Assembly (NCBI GenBank): GCA_002317355.1
Contig: DCJC01000028.1
Span: 1-16,607 of the forward strand
Length of the DNA stretch: 16,607 nucleotides
Direction: 5' to 3'
Source: Prevotellaceae bacterium UBA1710
GTDB lineage: Bacteria; Bacteroidota; Bacteroidia; Bacteroidales; Bacteroidaceae
Position 1 is the stretch's first letter; every line of letters begins with the position of its first letter. This document shows, piece by piece, positions 1-8,050 of the stretch. The notes beneath the pieces are model-generated. The model did no database searches and had not been told where the DNA came from. It saw nothing but the letters and a program-made list of their open reading frames with translations. Made by a program: the position numbers and the translations under genes.

Positions 1-54
1 TTTTGTTTATTGTTTGTTTATCAAACTTACTTCCCCTCCTCTAATATAATCACA

Positions 55-101
55 ATTGATTATCAATATGTTACATTCATACGAGAACGTTTTGAAAACG
101 T
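55..101. repeat. Two short palindromes in the left intergenic region
   Basis: Two perfect short palindromes lie downstream of the fabZ-like gene. The first, 55-67, is ATTGAT-T-ATCAAT. The second, 87-101, is ACGTTTT-G-AAAACGT. Neither is followed by a T-run in either direction, so they do not read as intrinsic terminators. They could be operators for a gene starting left of the window. A TAAGTTTG sequence on the minus strand (22-29) would fit the -7 element of such a gene, but no good -33 partner was found. Apart from these, 1-200 holds nothing I can identify. The function is unproven. Confidence 0.35.
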
Positions 102-200
102 AATGAGGGCAGTATAGATAAACAAAAATAGAAATCGATATTAAGAAACAATCTTGATTTTGAAAACTCTGTATAGCAACACTCTTGTTGCATATACAAG

Positions 201-683
201 TTACTGCTTGACAATACGTGCTGTGAAAGTTGCTTCTGCTGCTATTTGGCTGCCCACATAACAATCAGCGTGCATGGTAGCTATTCCATGACTTACAGGG
301 GTAATGTAGTTCACCCTTATCAACAAAGTATCGCCAGGTATTACCTTCTTTTTGAATTTGGCTTCCTTTATTCCGAGGAAATATGTGGAGAATCTTTCTC
401 CTTCTCCTGCATCCTTGAGTGCGAGCAGACCGCCGCATTGCGCCATAGCCTCAATGATGTATACACCTGGCATCACAGGCTCAGTTGGGAAGTGACCAGT
501 AAAAATCGCTTCATTGAATGTTACATTCTTTAGTCCTACGATCTCTTCATCGTTCAATTCAATCACTTTATCCACCAGCCCCATTGGGTAACGGTGTGGA
601 AGTAACTGCTGAATACGATTTATGTCCATGATAGGCTCTGCATCAGGATCATAGTAAGGTGGTGTCTTAGTCTTTGGATTCAT
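201..683 (-). CDS. FabZ-type 3-hydroxyacyl-ACP dehydratase, stand-alone
   Basis: This 160-residue hotdog-fold protein should dehydrate (3R)-hydroxyacyl-ACP to trans-2-enoyl-ACP in fatty acid elongation in the cytoplasm. It has the FabZ active-site pattern GHFPTEPVMPG with His64, and Glu78 in IEAMAQ. The 14-residue His-to-Glu spacing matches FabZ. The substrate-tunnel start LPHRYPMGLVDKV replaces the usual RYPFLLVD, so chain preference may differ. In Bacteroidetes the housekeeping FabZ is commonly fused to LpxC, so this unfused copy is probably a second, specialised paralogue. It is the last gene of the leftward cluster, 17 bp after the DUF389 gene. A dehydratase role is well supported. The actual substrate and the link to the efflux genes upstream are inference. 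Confidence 0.88.
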   Translation of the reverse strand: MNPKTKTPPYYDPDAEPIMDINRIQQLLPHRYPMGLVDKVIELNDEEIVGLKNVTFNEAIFTGHFPTEPVMPGVYIIEAMAQCGGLLALKDAGEGERFSTYFLGIKEAKFKKKVIPGDTLLIRVNYITPVSHGIATMHADCYVGSQIAAEATFTARIVKQ

Positions 684-700
684 AATGACAAAGTGTTATT

Positions 701-2071
701 TTAATGTTGTTTGTCGATGGAAGAGTTGAACGATACAAGGATGTCTTCATCCTCTAATCTGTACTTTATCCATTTCTTGATTTTATTCTTCTCTACGGAA
801 TTAAGTTCATTATTTAGAAGTACATTTACGCAGATAACTGGTTTGCTGACACTGATTGAATCATAATAAATCATCTTGCCATCAGAAACTGCTATGCTAC
901 CCACCGATGGGTAGATATTCTGTATCTCTGGTAAGAATTTAGAAGAGACTTCAAGAATACTGGCATACTTGGTATAATGCCCTTCAGTTTCCTCCGTTCT
1001 TTCCTTGTTAGTCTGGTTGCTATCAGTCGATGCTTTTAACGCTTTCTTCTCAAAGTCTGCAAGTATTGATTTTACATCGGTATCACGTAGTCCGCTATTT
1101 CCCTGTACAATATCAAGCGTGGTTCCTGCGAGGTTATAGAAAGGAAGTTTTTGCTGTAAATTGCTAATGGTTACAGAATCCAGCGTATTGCCAAACAGTA
1201 CCACCTGAACGTTTTTATGATTCATGTCTGCCTTTACTCTGACTACTGTTGACTGTTCAAAGTCCATTTCTGTCTGTACAAATTGATTGGCACGTTGCTC
1301 AAAGATTGTCGACTGAACCATTCGCAATGTCAGATACACACTTGGTATAAGTGTTGCAAGGGCTATTATGAGGATTGTCTTACGTAAACGCTTTTGCCTC
1401 ATCTTATCAACCAAAGTCCTTTTCTTGAATCTCAACACAAAAGCAACACATATTGTTGTGCTGAAAACGATGAATACAGTGTTGATTAGATAAAGGTACA
1501 TGGCACCAAATGCAAAGTGTCCATTTCTGGTAGCAATACCATAGCCGACTGTGCACAAAGGAGGCATCAGAGCCGTTGCGATGGCTACTCCCGGTATCAC
1601 ATTGCCGTAACGTTGGCTACGGCTACTTAATGCTATCATACCAGCCAGTCCTCCACATAAGGCTATTCCGACATCGTATATCGTGGGTGACGTTCTTGCC
1701 AGAAGTTCTGATTGAGCATGAACAGTAGGGGAAACCAGAAAATACAAAGTGGCTGTGATTACGCTGAAGATGGTAGCAATCAGATAATTCCTTATGGACT
1801 GCTTGAATAACGTGAAATCATATATTCCGACTCCCATACCCATTCCAATGATAGGTCCCATAAGGGGAGATATGAGCATGGCGCCAATAATTACAGCAGT
1901 ACTATTGGTGTTGAGTCCAAGGGATGCAACAAATATGGCTATAATGAGCAACCATAGTTTTGCACCATGGAAATCTACATCAGATGCGATCGCTGCCACA
2001 ACATCCTGTTCTGGCATGCGATCATCACCGAAGTTGAAGAACTTTCCGATTTCTTTCGTTATTTTGTTCAT
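701..2071 (-). CDS. DUF389 (TIGR00341-type) integral membrane protein
   Basis: A 456-residue protein of the DUF389 family, whose biochemical role is not established to my knowledge. The family signature is clear: a hydrophobic segment, then NTNSTAVIIGAMLISPLMGP at residues 54-73. Further motifs are a GGLAGMIALSS helix near 140-150 and a GVAIATALMPPLCTVGYG stretch near 161-178. About seven membrane helices fall within residues 36-252, starting with a helix near 38-52. The remaining ~200 residues are soluble, mixed alpha/beta in character, and probably extracytoplasmic or domain-like. It begins 6 bp after the upstream ABC-2 permease gene and ends 17 bp before the fabZ-like gene, so it is almost certainly co-transcribed with both. 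A membrane accessory role for the exporter is possible, but the sequence does not show it. Confidence 0.85.
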   Translation of the reverse strand: MNKITKEIGKFFNFGDDRMPEQDVVAAIASDVDFHGAKLWLLIIAIFVASLGLNTNSTAVIIGAMLISPLMGPIIGMGMGVGIYDFTLFKQSIRNYLIATIFSVITATLYFLVSPTVHAQSELLARTSPTIYDVGIALCGGLAGMIALSSRSQRYGNVIPGVAIATALMPPLCTVGYGIATRNGHFAFGAMYLYLINTVFIVFSTTICVAFVLRFKKRTLVDKMRQKRLRKTILIIALATLIPSVYLTLRMVQSTIFEQRANQFVQTEMDFEQSTVVRVKADMNHKNVQVVLFGNTLDSVTISNLQQKLPFYNLAGTTLDIVQGNSGLRDTDVKSILADFEKKALKASTDSNQTNKERTEETEGHYTKYASILEVSSKFLPEIQNIYPSVGSIAVSDGKMIYYDSISVSKPVICVNVLLNNELNSVEKNKIKKWIKYRLEDEDILVSFNSSIDKQH

Positions 2072-2077
2072 GTTCGA

Positions 2078-3271
2078 TTACTCTCCGAGTTTTAGAAGTG
2101 GTAGATGCTTCTTGACAAGATAGATACGCCATCTGTACAGCAGACAAGCAAGGAAGAAATACACTACTGTCTGTATCCATAATCCATGGTAGCTGAATGC
2201 GACATCTTCAAGAGATGCTCCCATACTTGCAATGTGAACATAACCATTCATGCCAAATGTTGATGGGAAGAGATATGAGACATACTTCCAAATTAGTGGC
2301 ATGCTTTCTGCCGGCCACGTCATGCCGGAAATGAATAGCATAGGAACAGACAGCGATACAAACAACATGATACAGTCTTCTCGACGATACACGAGTACTG
2401 ACAATACTATGGCAAGGAAGATACATGCCAGAATATATGGTACGATAAAGGCGATGAATGTCCAGTAGTTGCCAAGTGTCGGCAGTCCGAACGAGTGGCT
2501 TACAACTGTGAACATATAGACAGCCATAATCAGATAAACCATGAAATAGAAGCATGCTTTACCAATAACAATTCTGCCAGGAGTTGTATATAGTCTCTTG
2601 AGTTGAGTAAAGTTGCGGCGGTAATTCTCACGACCACGTCCCATTGACATACCTATACCGAGGAATATTGTCTGTTGGATGATCAGCATAAGCACTGGAG
2701 GAATAAGGAACGCTGAGAAACCACTTTGAGGGTTATATAGTGGCACATATTCGTAGTCAATAGGCATCTTGGAAATCTCCTTTTCCCTGTCTGTTGTACT
2801 CGGGATATACCTTTCAACCTTGATGTCACGATTCATATCAAGAGACACATTGTTAGCTGATAGGATCAATCCTTTGTAATATAGCATACTGCTCATATCA
2901 CAATAGAGCCCAATGTGTGTCTGGTCACCCTTCCACAAGTCTCTGTCGAATGTTGAAGGGATGTGAATGATTCCATATACCTTATGCTGCTTGATCAGTT
3001 CCTGAGCTTCTGCCATATTGGTACAATGAGCTGCGATAGATGTTTCTGGGGTAGCATCTACTTTTCGTATATACTCCCTGCTCAAACTACTGTTGCAGTC
3101 ATCAACCACAGCTGCGGGAACATCCCTGACAACCTCATTTGTATATACATAAGAATATAGCAGAGGATATGCCAGAGGCACGAAGAATATGAAGATCATA
3201 ATACCTTCATCTTTCAGAACCTCTTTCAGTTCATAGTACCATATTTGACAAATGTTTATTAATGTCTTCAT
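2078..3271 (-). CDS. ABC-2 type transporter permease (second of pair)
   Basis: A 397-residue inner-membrane permease of the ABC-2 class (YhhJ/YbhS/YbhR-like). It has one N-terminal membrane helix near residues 24-44, a large extracytoplasmic domain at about 45-180, and five or more C-terminal helices from about 185 to 380. The C-terminal motif with YLFPSTFGMNGYVHIASMG (residues 333-351) is characteristic of this family. Such proteins work as dimers with a periplasmic adaptor and an outer membrane channel, and are normally powered by a separate ATPase. The gene lies 6 bp after its paralogue, so the two probably form a heterodimer. No Walker-type ATPase is encoded in the operon. Substrate is not predictable from sequence; lipids, drugs or bile-type compounds are all possible. 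Confidence 0.88.
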   Translation of the reverse strand: MKTLINICQIWYYELKEVLKDEGIMIFIFFVPLAYPLLYSYVYTNEVVRDVPAAVVDDCNSSLSREYIRKVDATPETSIAAHCTNMAEAQELIKQHKVYGIIHIPSTFDRDLWKGDQTHIGLYCDMSSMLYYKGLILSANNVSLDMNRDIKVERYIPSTTDREKEISKMPIDYEYVPLYNPQSGFSAFLIPPVLMLIIQQTIFLGIGMSMGRGRENYRRNFTQLKRLYTTPGRIVIGKACFYFMVYLIMAVYMFTVVSHSFGLPTLGNYWTFIAFIVPYILACIFLAIVLSVLVYRREDCIMLFVSLSVPMLFISGMTWPAESMPLIWKYVSYLFPSTFGMNGYVHIASMGASLEDVAFSYHGLWIQTVVYFFLACLLYRWRIYLVKKHLPLLKLGE

Positions 3272-3277
3272 AATCCG

Positions 3278-4462
3278 TTATGGTTTGTATTTCAAAACTA
3301 AGAATGCCTTACGGTATCTGTGCAGTACAAGAAGTGGCAATGCAGCAAAGATAATCATCGCTACAACAGACGACCATACATAGGTGATGGAATATCCGTT
3401 AAGTGCCTGATTGACATAGATGAGATAATAATGTCTGAGAGGGAAGAGTACCGACATCTTCTCAAGGACAGACGACATTGCTGTAACTGGGAATGTGAAT
3501 CCACAGAGTGAGAACGACAAAATACCCCAAAGAGAACACAGACACATGGTCAAGCGCATCTGACCAGAGAAAATGCCGAAAAGGAAAACTCCAAATCCCT
3601 GTGATGCTAAGACTGTAAGAATACCTATCAGTATCATTGGAAGCAGACCACATTGACATGGGAAGTGCATGAACCTGTAAAGGTACACATCCATGAATAT
3701 GAACAGCAGGCTGAACAATACCGTCTGTGGCAGCAGTTTTCCGATAAGGGCAACTGTAGGTGAGTTGTCAGCCATGGCAAATAATGTTTTCTGCGAACTG
3801 TGCTTCCATTCTATGCCCAGCACATAAGTTGTTGAGAGCATGATGACAAGAATGAAAATTCCAGGTATAAGTATATTGTTCAGATATACAGAGTAGTTCA
3901 GATACGAATTGCCTATAGGATGAGTCTCCACAACGATTGGCTGTATTACACCCATCGTGCGGTCTTCTGTCATACCTTTGGCTTTCAGTGTCTCACGCGT
4001 TAGGGCAAGGCCACTTAACTCTGAGGCATATCTCAGATCCTTCATAAGCATGGTACCAGGCAGAAGGTATGTCTCATTCGTGTAGAATGACACCTTGGGC
4101 TGTTTGCTTGCCAAAGCCTGCACTGTCGTACCCTTAGGAATGTAGAAGAAAGCGTATATTTCGCCTCTCTGCATAGCCTTCCTTGCCTCGTGGAAATTTG
4201 GATAGTGTGCCACTATGTTCGTCTCTTCAAAGGCATTCATTGTACGCGATATCGTTCGTGATATCTGTGTATTGTCTTCATCCACCAAACCTGTTGGCAG
4301 TTTAGTAGGAAGACCAGCGTCCATCAATGACGTAAAGAACAAGATGACCGCCACTGGACCTATCAACATCGTGAAGAGGAACATAGGACGTTGGTAAAAC
4401 ATCTTATGTTCTCTCCTTGATATTGTCAGAATCCGACGAATGATAGATTTGAAGTCTTTCAT
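3278..4462 (-). CDS. ABC-2 type transporter permease (first of pair)
   Basis: A 394-residue ABC-2 permease with the same layout as its downstream neighbour: a helix near residues 26-46, an extracytoplasmic domain at about 48-190, then helices near 195-215, 240-262, 272-298, 303-325 and 360-380. The sequence FPLRHYYLIYVNQALNGYS (residues 340-358) corresponds to the family's conserved C-terminal motif. It starts 6 bp after the HlyD-type gene ends and stops 6 bp before the next permease, which implies tight translational and transcriptional linkage. Probable partner of the downstream permease in an export complex with the HlyD and TolC homologues. The permease class is well supported. The energy source and the cargo are unknown. 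Confidence 0.88.
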   Translation of the reverse strand: MKDFKSIIRRILTISRREHKMFYQRPMFLFTMLIGPVAVILFFTSLMDAGLPTKLPTGLVDEDNTQISRTISRTMNAFEETNIVAHYPNFHEARKAMQRGEIYAFFYIPKGTTVQALASKQPKVSFYTNETYLLPGTMLMKDLRYASELSGLALTRETLKAKGMTEDRTMGVIQPIVVETHPIGNSYLNYSVYLNNILIPGIFILVIMLSTTYVLGIEWKHSSQKTLFAMADNSPTVALIGKLLPQTVLFSLLFIFMDVYLYRFMHFPCQCGLLPMILIGILTVLASQGFGVFLFGIFSGQMRLTMCLCSLWGILSFSLCGFTFPVTAMSSVLEKMSVLFPLRHYYLIYVNQALNGYSITYVWSSVVAMIIFAALPLLVLHRYRKAFLVLKYKP

Positions 4463-4468
4463 CGTATA

Positions 4469-5457
4469 TTATTGTTTGAGAATTACAGACATTCCGGAAG
4501 AAACACCTTCAACCTTTTCCTTTGGAGTAGCTCTGACATCAAATACCTTCAGGTCAAATCCGTCAAGTGCCTTTGTGGCTTTCCAAGCAGCAAAATTACC
4601 CACATTCTTCACTCTGGTTATCTTGGCAGGAATGGTTTTGCCGTTTGATGGCATGAAAACCTCAACATCCTGACCTACAGATATACCCTGAAGTTTGTCT
4701 TCTCGGATGTTGAAGGTAAACCAAACATCGTGCGTTGCAACATTCATGATTGGTGCACCTGTACCTACAAGCTCTCCAACCTCAGGGAAGATCTCTGTTA
4801 CATAGCCATCTGCATTTGCAATGAGGATAGTCTCGTTTACATAAGAAGAAACCTCGTCCACGGCACCTTCAGCTCTACGCACCTGTGCTGATGCAGCAGC
4901 CTTTTCTTCTGCTCTGGCTCCATTCTGTGCCATATCATATTTTGCTTTAGCAGCCTGTTCGGTAGCCTTCATTGCTTCATAGTTGGCCTTGGCTTCATCT
5001 CGCTTCTGCTCAGGCATCACTCCATTTTCAAAGAGGCGTTGCATTCTGTTGTATGTCTTTTCGGCAATCTCAGTACCAGCCTTTGCCTTCTGCCACATCT
5101 CGATGCTCCTTGTATCTCTTCTCTTCTGGCACCTGCCATAGCTTTGTCTTCCATGGCCTCTGCTGCTGATTTGGCAGCATTCGCCTGCGAAAGTTTTGCC
5201 TCGATATCTGGAGCCTCCATGATTACGAGAGTGTCGCCTTTGTGTACAAAGTCACCTTCCTTGACTCTTATTTCCTTCACTCTTGAAGGAACCTTGCATG
5301 ACAGGCGATAGTCCGTCATCTCTATTTCGCCCTGGATAAACTCTTCTGGTTGAGATACAAAGAACCCTGCTACGATAACCCCCAAAATGACAACAACCAT
5401 AATGACTGAGGCTATCATTACGCCTTTTGTACTCTTACTGTTCTTTTTCTTGTCCAT
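4469..5457 (-). pseudogene. HlyD/EmrA-type membrane fusion protein, frameshifted
   Basis: Periplasmic adaptor that would link the ABC-2 permeases to the TolC-like channel. The first piece starts at 5457 and has a membrane anchor at residues 13-33 and a biotinyl-lipoyl half motif around VKEIRVKEGDFVHKGDTLVI (60-79). It stays in frame to Ala118 (codon ending 5104), and out-of-frame translation then runs to 5017. The second piece resumes family-like sequence with EMWQKAKAGTEIAEKTYNRM from 5101. It carries the long coiled coil, the second lipoyl half (ILIANADGYVTEIFPEVGELV) and a beta-barrel, and stops at 4469. Adding one base at about 5102-5103 gives a continuous protein of about 329 residues, a normal length for this family. 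The break is therefore a one-base deletion, either genuine inactivation or a sequencing or assembly error. The neighbouring genes look intact, which makes an error plausible. Confidence 0.85.
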
Positions 5458-5479
5458 AATCTTATGTATCTATTATGTA

Positions 5480-6907
5480 TTATTTTAATGTTCCAATTGA
5501 TTTTCTCAGATATAGGTCTGCAAGCTTCATGTCAATCTGCGCTGTCAGGCATGTAGAGTGGGCTGACAGCCATGCTGTCTGTGCTTCTAGCACATTGCTC
5601 AGTGGTATAACGCCTTCTTTCATGCCATAGTTTGCATACCTTAGGTTCTCGTCAGCCTCTGCCTGTCCATCCTGAGCAACTTTTAGACGCTCGCTTGCTT
5701 CCTGAAGTTTCTGCTGACATTGCTTCACCTGCAACTCTATCTTCTCCTTGACCTCGTCATATTCCAATCGGGCAAGTACGGCTTCCGACTTAGCTGCTTT
5801 TACTTTGTAACAGCGGTCTCCCCATGTAACGATAGGCACCTGTAGCGCAACACCGACAAATGCATTTCCCTTGAATTTCTTCTCAAAGCCATTGTAGATA
5901 GAAGGATTGCTTACGAGATAGCCGCCAGTAAGAGCAAGATGGGGCAAAAACTCAGCCCTTGCTACCTTTACCTTCTCGTCGTAGATTCTCATTGCGAGAT
6001 CCAGCGACTTTGTTTCGGGACGGTTCATTATGGCATACTCAGAGTTTACGTTTGCAGTCTGCTCTGGAACAGTCAGCATTTCTGCTCCCTCATCTGCAAG
6101 GGTGATGTCTGTGTCACCTTCAATACCACACAGCTGACAGAGCTTCATCTTGCAGAGCGACAAACCATTGTCAATCTGAATGATTGTCACCTTTGCTTCG
6201 TTGAGTTTTACCTTGACACTCAGACCGTCCGCCTTGGTTGCAACTCCCTGTTCTATCATCTGTTGCACATCATTGTCCAAATGCTTGATCAGTTCAAGAT
6301 AGCTGTCTGCCAACTGGCGTTTGCTTGCCAACTGGACAATCTTCCAGTAGGTCTCATCCACATCAACAATGACGTTCTGTAGTTCAAGGTCATATTTGTT
6401 GGCAGCTATCTCTTCCGCGTACCTTGTTATATTATTATATGCCTTGATTTTACCTCCCATATATATAGGCTGGGTGAGCATTACGGACACAGCTGTCATG
6501 TTTCTTGTGTCAGTCCTGAGTGCATCGGTCAATCCACTGCCTATTCCGTTCAACTGACCTGTCACGTCAGTAATCTGTCCTCCTGTAAGTTGTGTGACAA
6601 TTGGATTCACTTTAGGACCAATTGCTGTCCCTATATTACTAAGGCTGTTTTTCTGATCATCACTCAACAATGAGATCTCTTTCTCTGTTCGCATGTAAGT
6701 GCCTGTTGCCGAAACCTTAGGCAGGTAGTTCGTAAACGCCGACTTCCTGTTATAGTAGGCAACATTCTTTTTCTCGTCTGCCATCTTTAGGCTCTTGCAG
6801 TTGCTGATGGCCATGCTGCGACAACTGTCGAGTGACAGAGTCTGCTGCGCATGTGCACAAGTAAATGCAAGAAACGATAGAATTACGATAGATGTTCGTT
6901 TAATCAT
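5480..6907 (-). CDS. TolC-family outer membrane efflux channel
   Basis: An outer membrane factor of 475 residues if translation starts at the ATG at 6907. I prefer this start to the in-frame ATG at 6976 because it gives a proper signal peptide, MIKRTSIVILSFLAFTCAHA, cleaved before QQ. The longer form also begins upstream of the predicted promoter at 6944-6951. The mature protein shows the usual duplicated coiled-coil pattern of TolC proteins: an early LSLDSCRSMAISNCKSLK segment, YWKIVQLASKRQLADSYLEL and a C-terminal ANYGMKEGVIPLSNVLEAQT segment. It is the first gene of the leftward cluster, 22 bp before the HlyD-type gene. It would form the exit duct for whatever the ABC-2 pair moves. It faces an AraC regulator across a 189-bp divergent promoter region, so AraC control is likely. 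Confidence 0.9.
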   Translation of the reverse strand: MIKRTSIVILSFLAFTCAHAQQTLSLDSCRSMAISNCKSLKMADEKKNVAYYNRKSAFTNYLPKVSATGTYMRTEKEISLLSDDQKNSLSNIGTAIGPKVNPIVTQLTGGQITDVTGQLNGIGSGLTDALRTDTRNMTAVSVMLTQPIYMGGKIKAYNNITRYAEEIAANKYDLELQNVIVDVDETYWKIVQLASKRQLADSYLELIKHLDNDVQQMIEQGVATKADGLSVKVKLNEAKVTIIQIDNGLSLCKMKLCQLCGIEGDTDITLADEGAEMLTVPEQTANVNSEYAIMNRPETKSLDLAMRIYDEKVKVARAEFLPHLALTGGYLVSNPSIYNGFEKKFKGNAFVGVALQVPIVTWGDRCYKVKAAKSEAVLARLEYDEVKEKIELQVKQCQQKLQEASERLKVAQDGQAEADENLRYANYGMKEGVIPLSNVLEAQTAWLSAHSTCLTAQIDMKLADLYLRKSIGTLK

Positions 6908-6938
6908 TTTACGACTTTTTTGTTTATAACTTGAATTC

Positions 6939-6951
6939 GGGTGCAAAATTA
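6939..6951 (-). promoter_or_regulatory. Predicted promoter of the tolC-hlyD-ABC2-DUF389-fabZ operon
   Basis: Read on the minus strand, 6951-6944 is TAATTTTG, a match to the Bacteroidetes -7 consensus TAnnTTTG, followed by CACCC. It lies about 37 bp upstream of the preferred tolC start. No TTTG-like -33 element was found at the usual distance, which would fit dependence on an activator such as the divergent AraC protein. Confidence 0.6.
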
Positions 6952-6982
6952 CTGCATTTTTTGGGTATTTGTACACTTTTCA

Positions 6983-7010
6983 GTTCCTGAGAATTGGAGC
7001 AAATAGGAAC
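6983..7010. promoter_or_regulatory. Interrupted inverted repeat in the divergent region
   Basis: GTTCCT (6983-6988) and AGGAAC (7005-7010) form a 6-bp inverted repeat with a 16-bp spacer. It lies between the two divergent promoters, upstream of both. It could be a regulator site for the AraC-family protein encoded at 7097. The short arms could also arise by chance. Confidence 0.25.
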
Positions 7011-7045
7011 ATATATTATGAATTAACATTATTTACGGAAATTAA

Positions 7046-7083
7046 TTGGTGTAGATTGGATTATTATTATTAATTTTGCACCC
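7046..7083 (+). promoter_or_regulatory. Predicted promoter of the first AraC regulator
   Basis: TAATTTTG at 7071-7078 fits the Bacteroidetes -7 consensus and is followed by CACCC. A partial -33 element (TTGG, 7046-7049) sits about 21 bp upstream. The start codon at 7097 is 18 bp after the -7 element, so the leader would be very short. Confidence 0.6.
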
Positions 7084-7096
7084 AAAATAACGAAAC

Positions 7097-7993
7097 ATGA
7101 ATACTAACAATGTTATTACTATCAAAAACCTTGTGGATTATGGTTTAAATGAATACATAAACTATAATAATCAGGTTGTCATCTCTTACGTTAAGGACTT
7201 AAGCTTATTCAAATTCCCGTGTCACCTGCAAGCTACGACAATCCTGGTTTGCTTAAATGGAGAATTTGATGGATCTATTAATCTGAAGAACTACAATATA
7301 GGCAAATACTCCGTCCTCATTAACTTTCCCGAGAATATCATACAAATTATAGATGTAAAAGACATAAAAGCCATCGCAATTCTTGTGTCAACAGAATTCA
7401 TGCATGGCCTTTCGTTTGAAATACTTTCGCACACACATTATTATTCCTATGAGATTAACAAGAATGGGGCTTTTACTTTACCGAGAGAAGAAATCAAGAA
7501 CCTATCGCATTATCTGTCAATTGTAAGACATGCAATAACCTCTCCGCTAACATCCTCAAACGAAGAACTGATTAAGCATCTCGCCGCTGCTTTTATCACT
7601 AATGTTATGATGTTGCATCATCATTATCATAAAGAAAGTATGGATGAAATCCAGGGATCAAAAGGCAATTACATGATTTTGGATAGATTCATGGAACTAC
7701 TTGGAATGTACCACTCCAAGGAAAGGGAATTAAGGTTCTATGCCGACAAAATGTGTATTACTCCCAAGTATCTCTCAAATGTTGTACGCAAGGCAAGCGG
7801 CAAGAAAGCAACAGATTGGATCAGCGAGTTTGTGATACTGGAGGCAAAGTCTTTGTTGATGTATTCTGGCAAGAATGTTCAGGAAGTCGCTTATCGTCTC
7901 AATTTCCCGACGCAGTCTGCATTTGGTAAATACTTCAAGTGTCAGGTGGGCATTTCACCGACAGAGTTCATAGAAAGTAACCAAACATTCTAA
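7097..7993 (+). CDS. AraC-family transcriptional regulator (divergent from efflux operon)
   Basis: A 298-residue regulator. The C-terminal part (about 195-293) is a double helix-turn-helix AraC domain: first HTH around LRFYADKMCITPKYLSNVVRK, second around VQEVAYRLNFPTQSAFGKYF, closing with the family motif GISPTEF. The N-terminal 180 residues are a divergent cupin-like sensing domain (TTILVCLNGEFDGSINLKNY, then a beta-rich stretch) with no recognisable ligand residues. It is transcribed away from the TolC-led operon, which is the usual arrangement for a local efflux regulator. The patatin gene follows 57 bp later on the same strand with no clear promoter between them, so the pair is probably co-transcribed. 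The ligand is unknown. Confidence 0.9.
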   Translation: MNTNNVITIKNLVDYGLNEYINYNNQVVISYVKDLSLFKFPCHLQATTILVCLNGEFDGSINLKNYNIGKYSVLINFPENIIQIIDVKDIKAIAILVSTEFMHGLSFEILSHTHYYSYEINKNGAFTLPREEIKNLSHYLSIVRHAITSPLTSSNEELIKHLAAAFITNVMMLHHHYHKESMDEIQGSKGNYMILDRFMELLGMYHSKERELRFYADKMCITPKYLSNVVRKASGKKATDWISEFVILEAKSLLMYSGKNVQEVAYRLNFPTQSAFGKYFKCQVGISPTEFIESNQTF

Positions 7994-8050
7994 TTCCATA
8001 TATCAACCGTACTGTCCGATAAATCAGACAAAAACAACAGCTATCAAACA

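Noticed and set aside
246..533. A 95-codon plus-strand frame opposite the fabZ-like gene
   Set aside because: The minus-strand gene has clear catalytic motifs, and the plus-strand translation shows no family features.
6908..6976. Longer start for the TolC-like protein at 6976
   Set aside because: The extra 23 residues precede a perfect signal peptide and would require transcription from upstream of the predicted promoter at 6944-6951.
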